Below are positions 50,580 through 62,055 of a stretch of DNA of 64,000 bases, one piece after another. The stretch covers positions 4,156,077 to 4,220,076 of the forward strand of contig OX345644.1 in assembly GCA_947044365.1 (NCBI GenBank), given 5' to 3'. This DNA comes from Petrosia ficiformis. Taxonomy: Eukaryota > Porifera > Demospongiae > Haplosclerida > Petrosiidae. Within the stretch, counting starts at the first letter, position 1. Every line of letters begins with the position of its first letter. The position numbers and the translations under genes were made by a program. Under the pieces are notes generated by a model that was given only the letters and a program-made list of their open reading frames with translations, had not been told where the DNA came from and made no database searches.

Positions 50580-51050
50580 GACAGATACTCTGGTCATGGC
50601 GCCCAGCATCGAGGTATCAAATATTTTGGTCATGCTTATCACTAGCGATACGATCCGACCCATCTCTTGTAATGCCAGAAATTTTCATTTCAGTGTGATA
50701 CAGAGTAGTTTGGGAATGAGTATTGATAGTATTGAGTACCAAAATCTACATATGGTAATGCATGCTATATGCTATTATTATCACACAATATTAATTTCGT
50801 ATTATGGTCCACAGGGTCATCCCTATGATTGCTTTCCCATGGGTTCAATGTATATGTTTATATAATATATGAATTTGTTTGTGTCACCAGGGGCGGGTCT
50901 AGAAATGTTATAAGGTGGGGTGAACTCGGCGAATGGAGCACCAATTTTTTGCTCATCAATTATTTACGAGAAGTGTGGTCACTTAAATTAGGCCTACCGT
51001 GCTATGCACAATAATAGATTTTCTTCTGCGTCCAAATTTTAGATGGAGAA
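50580..51050 (+). repeat. Diverged third copy of the 15.9-/51.4-kb repeat
   Basis: Contains GCCAGAAATTTTCATTTCAG and GGGTCATCCCTATGATTGCT in the same order as 51490-51740. Confidence 0.75.
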
Positions 51051-51059
51051 TTATGTTTG

Positions 51060-51345
51060 CAGTGGAATTGTAGTATAACACTCCACAATGGAAACAGGAA
51101 ATAGTTGAGTTATGAATATAATTAAATTAAGTATACAGTAAACCCACAACACTGTCACAAGGTGTCAACTATAAAAGGACACTAGACGTGTCAAAAAAGT
51201 TAATCAGTAAAAGAACCATTTTTATAGAATTTTTGAAGGCATCTAAATGGCCAATATTACCATTCAATTGACTTAAGGTTTTTGGGTGGGTAAACATTTC
51301 AGTAGAAAGTATATATGTATATTTGTATATGTTTATGTATATATA
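51060..51345 (-). repeat. Reverse copy of dispersed repeat A
   Basis: GGAAATAGTTGAGTTATGAA, CAGTAAACCCACAACACTGT and TTTTTGAAGGC in reverse order, including the CCCACC-side end near 51290. Confidence 0.85.
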
Positions 51346-51349
51346 TAAC

Positions 51350-51865
51350 ATTGTCACAAGTGTGAACTATTACATGTATGATAATTCTATGTCTATTTCA
51401 GTCATTGAGAGATATTTGATACTACTCTAGTCATGGCCCTCTATGAAGGTTTCAAATAGGCCACCACTAGTGATACCATCCCACTCATCTTTAACGATGC
51501 CAGAAATATTTATTTCAGTATGATATAGAGTAGTTAAAGTATGAGTATTGACAGTATTCAGCACTAATTGAGTACTACTTGAATGTACATTGTGGCTGCT
51601 TGTTTGTTAATTGTGTTTTACACCTTTTGCTAGCATGCTAGGCACATGAATTTTCTTGTAATATCCTAACATATGCTATATACCATTATTATCACACAAA
51701 TTTTATTATTATGGCCCACTGGGTCATCCCTATGATTGCTTTCCACAAGGTCTTGTGTCACATACCCATACACATTGTATACTTATAGTCAAAGAAGTTA
51801 TGTTATTCAGTGGTGGTTTGGTCAATTAATAGGAACGGTGCATAATATAATTGAGTATTTTGTTA
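51350..51865 (+). repeat. Roughly 500-bp dispersed repeat, inverted copy at 15.9 kb
   Basis: See the 15905-16440 entry. The block ends with MITE-like sequence (GGTCATCCCTATGATTGCTT and GGTCAATTAATAGG). Confidence 0.85.
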
Positions 51866-52436
51866 TTGATCATCACTAGTTTACTAATAAATGAATGATA
51901 CCAAATATAATACAAAGAGCTGTACTTAATGTTATGTAGGGTTATATGGAAGTGGTTTGTTTAATTTTGGGTCCCACCTAACTTTGTTTGCCTGCTTTTT
52001 GAGTTTTGACATCCCTACATCGTCTTTCATTTTTATTGGAAATGTTTTTTTATTATTCTTGTATATATATATATATAAGTAATTCCAATGGTAGGATAAT
52101 ATGTAGCTAGATGTGCTAGGGTACACACAGACATTAAATATAATCTACAACTACAATAGTGTCTATATCCCATATTTCTAGTTTGTGGATAGTGCATAGT
52201 AGTATAATCATGCAATCAAGTGAGTAATCAACTTGAGTAAACTGTCTACTATCACTGCTAATATGTTCATACAGTACACTAATGCAATTATACTCACTAC
52301 TTGGAATATAATGTATTAAGCAATATATACACAGATAATACACTGTGCTATTAATAGTTGACCAAACATACATATTTTCATTAACTCAGCACTTCATACC
52401 TGGCAAGTCTTTTGTTCTTCTCACTGACAGTGTATA

Positions 52437-53094
52437 ATGGCAAGTCATATTGCTGGCGAGTATGAAATACCTGTTGCATTAAATCAGGCATATGAGGACA
52501 CGTTTGTATATATTGAAATGAGTAGAAATGAGTCAGTCATTACTAATCCTAATCTCTGTTATGGATTTGGAGCTATACAACCATCAAGAAGACAGCCTAC
52601 ACAGACAGGTACAGCAATATCAAGTCAAGACACCGAAATAATAAATCACCCAACAATATCAAGTAAAGGTAACAACACACAGGAATATTTGATGATAATA
52701 GACGAACCAACTGCAGATAACATTGAACCACAACTTCAACCTAATCCTTCTTACTGTGTAACAAGATCTTCAAAAAATGAGGAAGGTGGTGATCTTAATT
52801 TGTTAAATGAAGGTACAGAGAGTACTATTCTCCAAGCCAAGAACACAAAAGAGAACAACAACAGAACAGAAATCCTCATATGTTCCAGTTAGTATACCTC
52901 CAAGAAGAAGACAATCAAGATCCAGACAAAAGAAAGCAGAATATGTTATAATAGTTTTATCTATTCTCTCTATTATATTGTCATCTGTTTCAATTTTCAC
53001 TACCATAGGATTGTGGACCCAAAAATCTGAAAATGTGAAAACAGAAATGTCGACTATTGACAGTCCTGTAGAAAGATGTCAGTGTAATTGCTGA
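52437..53094 (+). CDS. Tail-anchored membrane protein with tyrosine docking motifs, copy 2 (two exons)
   Basis: It starts MASHIAGEYEIPVALNQAYE like its paralogs. The first frame runs 52437-52812. A 76-bp intron (GTACAG...GTTCCAG, 52813-52888) restores the frame into exon 52889-53094, giving about 193 residues. Motifs are YIEM (YxxM), PNPSYC (NPxY), a basic segment (PPRRRQSRSRQKK) and a membrane segment (YVIIVLSILSIILSSVSIF), then a 22-residue tail ending CQCNC. The GTACAG donor is weak. Reading through it gives a stop 28 codons later, before the membrane segment. So either the intron is real, perhaps with a soluble retained form, or the gene is frameshifted. Confidence 0.6.
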
Positions 53095-53548
53095 ATTCAA
53101 GTTATAAGTTAACAATGTGTTAGTTTGTGTTTGATTGTATGTTTCTTCTCTAGTTACTGAGTAACTCATGGAACAACAATTACAGCTATTAAGGCCACCC
53201 TGTTGTAGTGTATAATGCATATTTTCATCTATGTCCGATTAAGGGGCACTTGGGTATTGTAGTTTAAATTGCAGGTTTTGGCAGCAAAAATCTGGAAATG
53301 ATCAGGCCTTAAAGCACTTGTGTAGTTTGGGAATCTGGGGCAGGCCACCCCCATAGGAAAACCATTGATCAGGTCCTGGAGCCACAACTCCTTCTCTTCC
53401 CCCATGTATAATTATAATTATATACTATATAAATTATATGGATGGCTAGATTGTAATGTAATGCTTTCATGGCATGGGTTGTTAGAGATGAACTGTAAAT
53501 TATGAAATGCCTACACTTCAAGCTATGGGAATGTTTAAATTGAGTCTG

Positions 53549-53586
<38 letters not shown>

Positions 53587-53588
<2 letters not shown>

Positions 53589-53760
53589 CAAATGCATTTC
53601 CTTGCTTTAATTTGTTGATCAAGAGACATGGTGAATTTATTAGGTTTCATTCCAGTCATTAGTCCCACATAGCCAGCAAATGTAGTTCCCTTGTACACAT
53701 TGTTACATGAAAGAAATTTCAACATACAAACATTTTTTATGTTATCTGGCAAGCCATATC
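53587..53760 (-). pseudogene. Acid ceramidase / NAAA-like gene fragment
   Basis: On the minus strand after a CATCAG acceptor-like site the frame reads GLPDNIKNVCMLKFLSCNNV, then YKGTTFAGYVGLMTGMKPNK and FTMSLDQQIK. The GTTF.GYVGL.TG..P.KFT pattern is characteristic of N-acylethanolamine acid amidase, and acid ceramidase has SFAGYVGMLTG at the same place. These are lysosomal N-terminal-nucleophile amidases. The catalytic Cys region and the downstream core are absent. The fragment abuts a (TA)n tract on one side and a MITE end (ACCATAGGGCCATCC) at 53774 on the other. It is probably a dead piece moved with repeats. Confidence 0.7.
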
Positions 53761-53772
53761 CTGATGAGTCAC

Positions 53773-54640
53773 ACCTACCATAGGGCCATCCCCATGTATG
53801 GTTGCTTTCCACTGGCATTAATTTCACATATAATATAAATTATACATGTGTCAAGTATGCATTGCAATCACCACAAAAATAGTTTGGTTATTTCTGTCAA
53901 TCAGTTGGTAGCCTCAATTGCATTTCAAAAACTCCATTACTGCTGTTGAGGTGTTGAAGAGTAGGCCAGCTTAACATTTGGTGTTGGAAATGACAAGTGA
54001 ATTAGTCATGATTCATAGTTTACATGTCAGTACTTCCCCACTATAAGTTTACATAAGAGTTGACATTATATCAGTAATTATACATGATAGTAATTATTCT
54101 GAAAGTAAGCAACATCTGTTGTTTCACAGGTGTTAGACTGGAAATGATTATAATACACCATAGGTTATAGCTATAATACTATGCTATATACAATGTACGT
54201 ATGTACATTGTATTGCTATTTTTGTTACCATGCTTTATTATGACATGTACTTCATATACTAGTCCTGAAACTAGTACTTGTAAATATTGCCTAGCGAGAA
54301 AAACAAATCAGTATTGAGGAAAATAAAATTGCACTTAAACTCCTGTAACAAACTGAAGGTTAAAATATCCTTTACTTCTTACAGTGTGGTTAAAATAACG
54401 AAACTCTTTTTGCAGTATGTATATACGTAGTTAAGGAAGCGATTGATCAATTATTGCGTGTGGAAAATAATGTGAATTTGAGCCACAGGAAAAAGCAGCT
54501 TGTAGAAAGTCTAGAAGCTGAAACTAACACTCGTGTAGAAAACCAAATAACTATAATAGGTTGTTAGGTTTCACATAAAATGGTCAGCAACAATGCATGA
54601 TTTATGATCAACACAAGGAATACTTTTCGTTTGTAGTCTA
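53773..54640. repeat. CCCTATGATTGCTTT MITE fragments and flanks
   Basis: One end at 53773 (CCATAGGGCCATCCCC, ATGGTTGCTTTCCACT). The interior shared with the 37-kb copy lies at 54415-54640 (TACGTAGTTAAGGAAGC, AACTATAATAGGTTGTTAGG). Confidence 0.65.
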
Positions 54641-54880
54641 TAATTAATATTGTACATGTATTGTATACATAACTACTGTATATGTATGACCAGTTAGAAC
54701 TAGTAGCTAATAACAAGGATATGTGTATATATATAGAAAAGTATTTCATGTTCTGTGTCTGGATATTAAATCTCTCTTTTCCCTCCTCTCCCTCTCCAGT
54801 TATATCTCCAATGGTATCTTTAACTAGTTTGATGGTAATTTTGCATATTATCAGATAACTAATGATTTGTGTCTTTACAG

Positions 54881-55712
54881 GAACTTGAAAAAAATTTATC
54901 TTATCTCTCACTTGAACTAGAATTTATAAACAACCAGGTTGGTGTTGCTAAAGATATATAGTAGAGATTACACTTACTAAACAAAATGCAATATCCAAAT
55001 TACACTGTTGGCATGTGTGTTGGTTATACTAGTCTGTTGGATCATGTGTAATCAAAGCAGGCCACAGTGTGCTCGACTGCATACATGTGCAACCTTATTA
55101 CTGGTCCAACAAAGTGTTTATTATTATTAAGTATAATTATGTTGTTAATCTAGCAATAGCAGGTGTAATTCATGCAGATAATTAGTTTAATGTAAATGCT
55201 GACAAGAATTTGACACTTTATTGTTATAGATGTGAGTATTCTTGGATGTATGTACATGTATTAAAGAAGAATTAATACTGCATGCATATACACATGCTGG
55301 GTTAAATGATTGGTTCTGTCCATCTACATTAGTGCAAACAAATTTGAGAACCATCTTTGTAATAGTCTTGCAAGCAGACTATCACAAGAGCTACATAAGC
55401 AGAATATGTTATAAGAATGTATACATATATGTACCTGACATTTTCACTACACAGGATACTATATTGGTGGACTTTACGTGTCATTTAGCATTTGCAGATG
55501 ATTCTAAAGACCCAGTGAAAGGAGTTGGAATAATAAGAACAGATAGTTTGAGGGATGTTCCTCCTGGTGCTGTATTTGAAAATTTATTATCTGACACAGC
55601 TGGGATTAGTTGTCAATGTGTATCATTTGAACCTAAAGAAGTTGATTGTATAACTTATGAAACACATTGTCATTATAAAAGAGGACCTATTGATACACAC
55701 ATAAATACCTAA
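54881..55712 (+). CDS. Last two exons of an unrecognised gene
   Basis: Exon 54881-54937 (acceptor GTGTCTTTACAG, donor CAG|GTTGGT) encodes ELEKNLSYLSLELEFINNQ, a likely coiled coil. Exon 55455-55712 (acceptor TTCACTACACAG) encodes DTILVDFTCHLAFADDSKDP, then GVGIIRTDSLRDVPPGAVFE and a Cys-containing tail ending IDTHINT, stop TAA. Both are phase 0, so they join in frame. Upstream exons are not identified. I do not recognise the protein. Confidence 0.6.
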
Positions 55713-55755
55713 TTATTCTCATTGCCTTGTTATTAGCTATGTTTATTCTGTTGTT

Positions 55756-55761
55756 AATAAA
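55756..55761 (+). promoter_or_regulatory. Poly(A) signal of the 55-kb gene
   Basis: AATAAA 44 bp after the stop codon, supporting a real 3' gene end here. Confidence 0.6.
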
Positions 55762-56035
55762 TCTTTATCAGTGTTCTTATTTCATACTTGTAATAATTAT
55801 TTATTTCATACTTGTTTGATGGTAGTAGTAGCAGTTAGTTGTCTGCTACAGATTTTTCCACATTCTTTTAAGTCATATTAATTATATAATTTATGTTGCA
55901 ATAGGTATTCATATTTATATTAGTGCATCTATTCATGTCCATGTATAGTTTAAGTGGTAGAAGGCACAAGTGAAGTGTATCGTAATATAGTAATGTTTTT
56001 GTGTGGGTGTACTAATAATATACTACTGTCAACAG

Positions 56036-56400
56036 CCACTACTGTTGCAGTAGTCACATTAGTCACTATTGTCACAATAGTCACTACTGTCACAATAGTC
56101 ACTACTGTCACATTAGTCACTACTATCATATTAGTCAATATTGTCACATTTGTCACTATTTGTCACATTAGTCACTACTATCACATTAGTCAACATTTTC
56201 ACATTAGTCACTAATGTCACAACCGTCACTATTGTCACAATAGTCACTACCATCATAGTAGTCACCACAGTCACAATAGTAATAACATCACTACAGTCAT
56301 TGTAGACCCTATTGTCACAAGAGTCAATACTTTCACAGTAGTCAATACTGTCACAACTGTGATAATAGTCACTGCTGTCACAATAGTTATATAATTATAC
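56036..56400. repeat. Palindromic minisatellite GTCACTATTGTCACAATA, forward array
   Basis: Dozens of GTCAC words spaced 9-12 bp apart (ACTATTGTCACAATAGTCAC). The unit is close to its own inverse, so both strands show repetitive Thr-Ile-Val open frames that are not genes. Confidence 0.95.
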
Positions 56401-56566
56401 TGTAACAATCGACACTGTAGTAACTATTGTCACATCATTATAATTATTCAGCATGCCACTGCATCTTTTTACTTTAACTAATTCTGTTGGTGTTTCTGCA
56501 AATAATGAAATGCTTAAAAAATGTTTCCAGTGCACTTTTAATGATTGTATTAGATCTTTGATAAAT

Positions 56567-56690
56567 ATTGTGACAATAGTGACTATTGTGACAATAGTGA
56601 CTAATGTGACAGTATTAACTAATGTGATAGTTGTGGCTAATACGACAGTAGTGACTATTGTCACAATAGTGGCTAATGTAATATTTATAT
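56567..56690. repeat. Same minisatellite, inverse array
   Basis: GTGACAATAGTGACTATTGT units, the inverse of the 56.0-kb array. About 170 bp of ordinary sequence separates the two arrays. Confidence 0.95.
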
Positions 56691-57477
56691 TAATCACTTG
56701 TATCTATTCACATCCATCATGTATAGTTTAAGTGGTTTATAAGGACAGAATTACTGTTCCAGTAGATATATGTACGCATGAAAGCAGAGAATGACACACC
56801 CCAAACTAGATATATGAAAAAAAAGGATTGCTTGGTAATGACAAATAATCATTACTAATGACTTTCTCATGTCTGAAACCAAACATATTATAGTGACATG
56901 TTTTTCCATTCTTCTTAATTTCAAAATTCTTCCCATTTCCAGCAATGGCGTCTCAATTTCATAGATTTTGATCACTGTTCAGGTTTTACAGCAAGGGAAA
57001 TCCTCAGATACCCACCAGATCACTGAAACCACAAATTGCTTTGCACCCCCTATGAACCCCCATTAACAGGGCAACACCCACTTTAAAATTCCCCCCATAC
57101 ACATTTTTTAGGCCAAAGGGCGGCTGAAAAACCATCAACGTTTTTAGCCATTTTCATATGCTTGTCCCTGATACGAATTACAAGCATTTGGAGTGCTTCT
57201 AATGCTAGGAACACACTCTGAACTACATAGGGGTCAAATGTCACATATATGTGATATGACATCAGTCCTCTAAGGGTTAATTAAGGAAGTTGTATATAAA
57301 AGGATGTGTACTTGAGCACTAACAGACCAGCAGGAAGAAAGCTTACATAAAAACTGGAAGTGATAGCTGATCTAGCTGAAATACATTCCAAAAGTTCTAC
57401 AAGAACCTTCAAAAAACAAGTGTATACAGAGAAAAAAAACATCCCTATGATTACTTTACAAATTTAAGTGAAGACAA

Positions 57478-57940
57478 AAGTATCCCTATGACTGCTTTGT
57501 AGTGTCCAGCATTCAGTAATCGTGGCTGACTTCATCATGACTAGCTTATTATAGTTATCATTTTGATTATCTACTTTCCTGACCTTTCAAAGGACCTTGT
57601 AGAACTTTAGGAATTTATTTCAGGCAGAATAGCTAGCTACTAGTTCCAGTTTCTACGTAAGCTACTTAGCAACAGGCAGCTTTCTTCCTGCTGGTCGTGT
57701 AGAGTTCGAGCGCGCGTTCTTTTACGCACCACACCTATTAATTGACCGAGCCCCCGGGAATGACGCAACTTCCTTAACTACGTATACAACGCATACTCGC
57801 GCAAGTGGACACAAGAAAATATATATTATTATAATTATAATATTACATAATAATTATATATAATATAATTATATATATAATTATATATAGTTCGAACCCG
57901 TGGGAAAGCAATTATAGGGATGGCCCTACGGGCCATAATA
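57478..57940 (-). mobile_element. CCCTATGATTGCTTT MITE, full copy
   Basis: Bounded by TATCCCTATGACTGCTTTGT and AGGGATGGCCCTACGGGCCA. It includes CCCCCGGGAATGACGCAAC and ACTACGTATACAACGCATAC, as in the 37-kb copy in inverse. Partial copies lie on both sides (57300-57475 and 57960-58050). Confidence 0.85.
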
Positions 57941-58059
57941 AGAAGAGTGGATAAATAAATACCATAACAGGACCGGATGTTGGGTTACATATGAGAAAGT
58001 CAGCCATGATTCAGAATGATGACACTCCAAAGCAATCATAGGGATACTGTTTTATTCAT

Positions 58060-58589
58060 TTTTCTTGTTAATTACAATGTAAGAGATAGCCAAAAACATC
58101 ATTCAAGAGAGAGCACATATACATCTACATTATTATGTTGTGTCAGATATCTTCTACACAAATACACATACAAACAATTGAATTGGTAAGTAGATTTTGT
58201 AAATGTGTTCATGCCATTGGTGACTACAATCTCAGAAAGTGCTTGATAAAATTTCTGATGATGTTTCATGTTGTTTTTGTGTTTTCATGCAAACCTGGTT
58301 AAAGACTAGCAATGTAGTTCCAATCTTGAGTTTACAGCAAAACAACTAGTTCAATGTTGTGATATAAACTGGTGGACTACTGCAATTATTTTGAAAACAG
58401 ATAACTGAAATTTTGATGTTTGTGATAAGCTATTATGAATTTGTTGTTTTAAATAGTGTGACCTTATTTAGTGTGTGTTTTATGATGTTTGAATGGGTTC
58501 TCAAATTGAACACACTTAAAGACAATAATTATAATCATAATGATGTATAAATAAATAATAAAATTGGTGACCACATTTCTTAGTTATAA
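58060..58589. other. Intergenic, no gene seen
   Basis: AT-rich, possibly the 3' flank of the minus-strand gene that follows. Confidence 0.4.
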
Positions 58590-59832
58590 CTAACTGGAAT
58601 TAGCAGTAGAGGTAGAGGAAGAAGGTGTTGAGGATGAAGAATATGTAGTTACAGATAGTGATTTAAGACAGTGTTTCTTCATTTCTTGTATTTTGTCCTT
58701 TATTTGAGAAACCTGTGATTGAAGAAAAGTGTAATTTTTGTTGCTTTATTAAATTATAAATTTAATATACATATGCAAAAAAAGAATAGCATGAAAAGGG
58801 CACAGAAACAAAAGTTATTCCAATTAAAAGGTACGGATTTAAAAAAATTTAAGATGAATATAACATAATAGTCTAAATGTGATCAATAGTTGTAACCTAA
58901 TTTGAAGAAGTGGACTTTTTCTCCAAAAGCAATTTTAATCAAAAAAAATTAATGATTACCTTTTAAATGTTCATTATTCAGTTGATACCAGGAAAAGCTA
59001 ATAAGCTTCTTAGATGCTGGTTAACAGTAGAAAAGCAAATATCAGAACAATTAATAAATAAAAGTAAGAAATTATTCTGTGAGAAAAGGTCCATTCTACT
59101 AATTAGGTCACAATTGTACAGAATACTCCAAAGTTAAAAAACCAATTAACTAAATTATCAAACACCTTTTGTGTAACCAGCCACTCTCACTCTTATAACA
59201 AGGCTGGCTAAAGCATAACTAGAATCTATATAACTATTATAATTTTGTGTGAGTCGGCAGGTGAATTTAAAAGGTTTGTTTGGCCTCCTTTTTCTTAAAC
59301 CTAACCACTAATTAATGTTGACTACACAACGCACATTAATTAGAAATTCATTCATAAGATATGTCTAACATAATACAAGTCCATAGCAAGCATTACAGTC
59401 AGTCCAGTTTTTGAACTTCATACTATGCTGAAGCATGTGATGCTGTGTTTTTGCCATACACGCTTGACTGCATTTAAACATAACAATATGTATGATTTAA
59501 CAGTTGAATTTATGACAAACGATATGATGGGTCAAGTGCAATGAGTGGTTCGAAAACAGCCTAATGTAAACAGCAGACTGGACTGATGGACTTGTGACTA
59601 ATTAATATTCATAGGTGATGATTATTAACTAATAATTACCCTTGCTGCAGGGTTACTGTAATCATTCTTTGTATTTTTCTGATAAATAAACAGAAACTTT
59701 ATCAAGACAAAGGAGCAAAATGTCTGGAAAAAAGCCAACTTATACAATATTTACTCTGTTCTGACAAATCGGATCTATACCAACTTGTAGTCTCCTTAGT
59801 TGTTCAATGATTCGTGTAATAGGGGATTGAAG
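58590..59832 (-). CDS. Last two exons of an unrecognised coiled-coil protein gene
   Basis: Exon 59832-59755 (acceptor GGTGCATAG, donor AGA|GTAAAT) encodes SPITRIIEQLRRLQVGIDPI and CQNR. Exon 58712-58590 (acceptor CTTCAATCACAG) encodes VSQIKDKIQEMKKHCLKSLS, then a Ser/Thr-rich tail ending TANSS, stop TAG. Both junctions are phase 0. Heptad-like spacing of I/L across the junction suggests a coiled coil. A possible earlier exon at 60339-60289 does not match in phase, so at least one exon is missing from this model. The function is unknown. Confidence 0.45.
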
Positions 59833-59839
59833 CTATGCA

Positions 59840-61110
59840 CCATAATCAGATGAGGAATATCATCTTACATTTATCTAACAAATTATAAAATCTATCACGA
59901 CTAAATTACTGTAAAAAACCTAAATTCTCTAACAAACAGTGCAGTGTCAGCAACCAGATAACACTGCTGCTTAGTAGCAATGCTGCATAATGATAGCTAC
60001 CTAATTGGATCTGATTGTATTGCCTTTCATGGTATGAAACTGTGACCTGTTATATCCCTTGAAATATACAATCTGATTGGTCAAAATAGGGTAAGTATGG
60101 TGTAAATAAAAGTATTCTTGCTCTTTATACATTATAGGTGATCTATCCATCAACAGCACATCCATTTACATCAATCTATCAATTCATCCGTTCCTCCATC
60201 AATCAATATATCCATTTATCTATACATTCAGTCATCCATCGCCTTACATACAAGTTCAAACATCTATTCATATGACTACTAGTCTTACTTCCTCCTCCCT
60301 CTTCATCACCAAGAGGATAATTAATAATATATGAAGTGGCTGAAAGATCTATTCAAGAGATGAAGTTGATTCAGACAGGTCGTTTTCTTATGGAGAACAT
60401 ACATCATCTCATACAAGTTAATAATTATTATCATCATTATTTCCTTGTCTGATAGTGTGCTATGCTCTGTAAATGGGTGTAGTTATCATTCAGCCAAGAA
60501 GGCCTTCTCTACTTAGCAATTGGCAAGTTATGTTTGACTTTTGCCCTATTATGTGCTCATAGCACCACCCTCATTACTAAGCTCAGTGTTATAATGCAAT
60601 GATCTATAAGCTGGATGGAATGGATTTCTTTATAAGCAGAAAATATGGGTTTCCTGAGGACATGCAGGAAGACAAAATCTAAATGATTTTGAAGTTGTTG
60701 AAGATGAAGAAGATACAACATGCACAAGAAATATCTATATATAAAATATTGCCCCACTATGCCAGCATATTCTCCTATGTTTAAGCATCCTATTATGCCA
60801 GCATGATTTGCCAATGGCTGTAGTGTATTTTGCAAGTGGCAGGAATGACCGTCTAACAGTGTGAACTATCTGATGACTTGTTCTATGACACATGAAGTCT
60901 CATTAGGATCCAATAACAGCAACTGTGAGACATTAAAGCTGTTACAACTTTCAAACCAAAGGTATTTTAATTACTGCACACAATTACGTATGCATACTTA
61001 ATGTGAAATAATAGTTACAAAGATAATTGTACAAACAAAATACAAACTGAAATTATAGACTTAGTTGGTGTTGTTTGTCCTTCTAACAGAGAGTCGCAAT
61101 AGAGTTTATG
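59840..61110. other. Mostly non-coding, with weak exon candidates
   Basis: 60339-60289 (-) has a strong acceptor (TAGATCTTTCAG), a donor (GGAA|GTAAGA) and encodes TSYIINYPLGDEEGGG. It may belong to the gene at 58.6-59.8 kb. A CATCxATC-rich tract lies near 60140-60240. Nothing else is convincing. Confidence 0.35.
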
Positions 61111-62036
61111 TTCAGACTCAACCCAACAAGGCACTGCATTTCATAAATATATGAATATTGCTTGAAGTAAAATTTTAACTCTATTTCTGAGAGTAGTTGC
61201 TATGGTAAAATCTCATTCAATTGTGCATGTATGGACCACAAGTGCATATACAATGTGATTTTGATCATACTAGTAAAATATGAACTAACCATTATAGTCT
61301 CATTATAAAGCATCTGGTCACATCTTGTGTGTCGATGATAGTATTATATAAAAATAATATTTACACTTTATATTTTGAAATTTACAAGTGATGTCAATAT
61401 GATAGAATACATTTTGGGAAAAAGAAATTTTGAAACATCGTGAATATAACCAAATGTTTCACACACCTAGTGTAGAAACAAATACTATACTACGATGACA
61501 AAAATTAATTATAATGAAAATGAGTTTCTTCACACAGAAATCCCTATGTTCTTAGTTACATAAGTCTAGAAAAAATATATTATTACTATAAGATTAACGG
61601 TTTATTTTTAGCAATGGAATTGGAAAAAAAGAGAAAAGAGTTAAAAAGAAAATTGTTTCAGGAGATTTTAATCACTTAATGGATTTCTGTAGCTTTATCC
61701 TCATTATTGATAAATTTATAATAAACATAATTATTAATAAACCAGCTGAGAACCTTTCAGCAAATATAGAGATGGAAGCTAATCCTACATATATAACATG
61801 TTCATTGCTAAATGTGAGGAAGCTTGTTAGAGTAGATGATGGTGGGTGTAATGATTCATTGACTACTGTTATGATGAAAGACAAACAAGAAAACTAGTAT
61901 ATCAAGTCAAGACCATCAGAACAAGGAGGCAACCAAGCAAGTGTAGTACATTTTTAGTATAATACTTTCCATGCATAGTACGTTCTAAGCCTATATGATG
62001 ATTTAAGTGTAGTGCTGTCATTGAAATGCTGTGTAG
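61111..62036. repeat. Segmental duplication block 1, copy B
   Basis: Partner of 43209-44205, with the same order and orientation. Confidence 0.9.
61748..61946 (+). pseudogene. Broken copy of the tail-anchored tyrosine-motif gene (block 1, copy B)
   Basis: ENLSANIEMEANPTYITCSL and VRKLVRVDDGGCND precede a frameshift and stop at 61897. SSQDHQ-like codons follow in another frame. It has the same 5' and 3' truncations as its partner at 43888, so it was already broken before the segment duplicated. Confidence 0.8.
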
Positions 62037-62055
62037 AATCAATATCACTTGCCAT
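62037..62055 (-). pseudogene. Start-codon remnant of a deleted tail-anchored copy
   Basis: The minus strand reads ATGGCAAGTGATATTGAT, the first codons of the family. It is fused directly to block 1 sequence. The remaining coding region is gone. Confidence 0.75.

Noticed and set aside
54422..54556. Attractive coiled-coil-like frame (KEAIDQLLRVENNVNLSHRK...)
   Set aside because: The DNA aligns with the interior of the CCCTATGATTGCTTT MITE family (TTAAGG...AACTATAATAGG), so it is repeat sequence and not an exon.
55950..56731. Open frames reading Thr-Ile-Val repeats on both strands
   Set aside because: Produced by the palindromic GTCAC minisatellite.
58090..58185. Possible plus-strand exon ending at TTG|GTAAGT
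   Set aside because: No convincing acceptor, and its phase does not fit any neighbouring exon.
60342..60412. Plus-strand frame EVAERSIQEMKLIQTGRFLM
   Set aside because: No acceptor lies between the preceding in-frame stop and the frame. It has no ATG start and no partner exon.
60597..60745. Plus-strand frame with YKLDGMDFFISRKYGFPEDM followed, after a frameshift, by an acidic stretch
   Set aside because: Too short, no splice partner in phase, and the opposite strand also has an exon-like frame. Not enough to call a gene or a transposase remnant.
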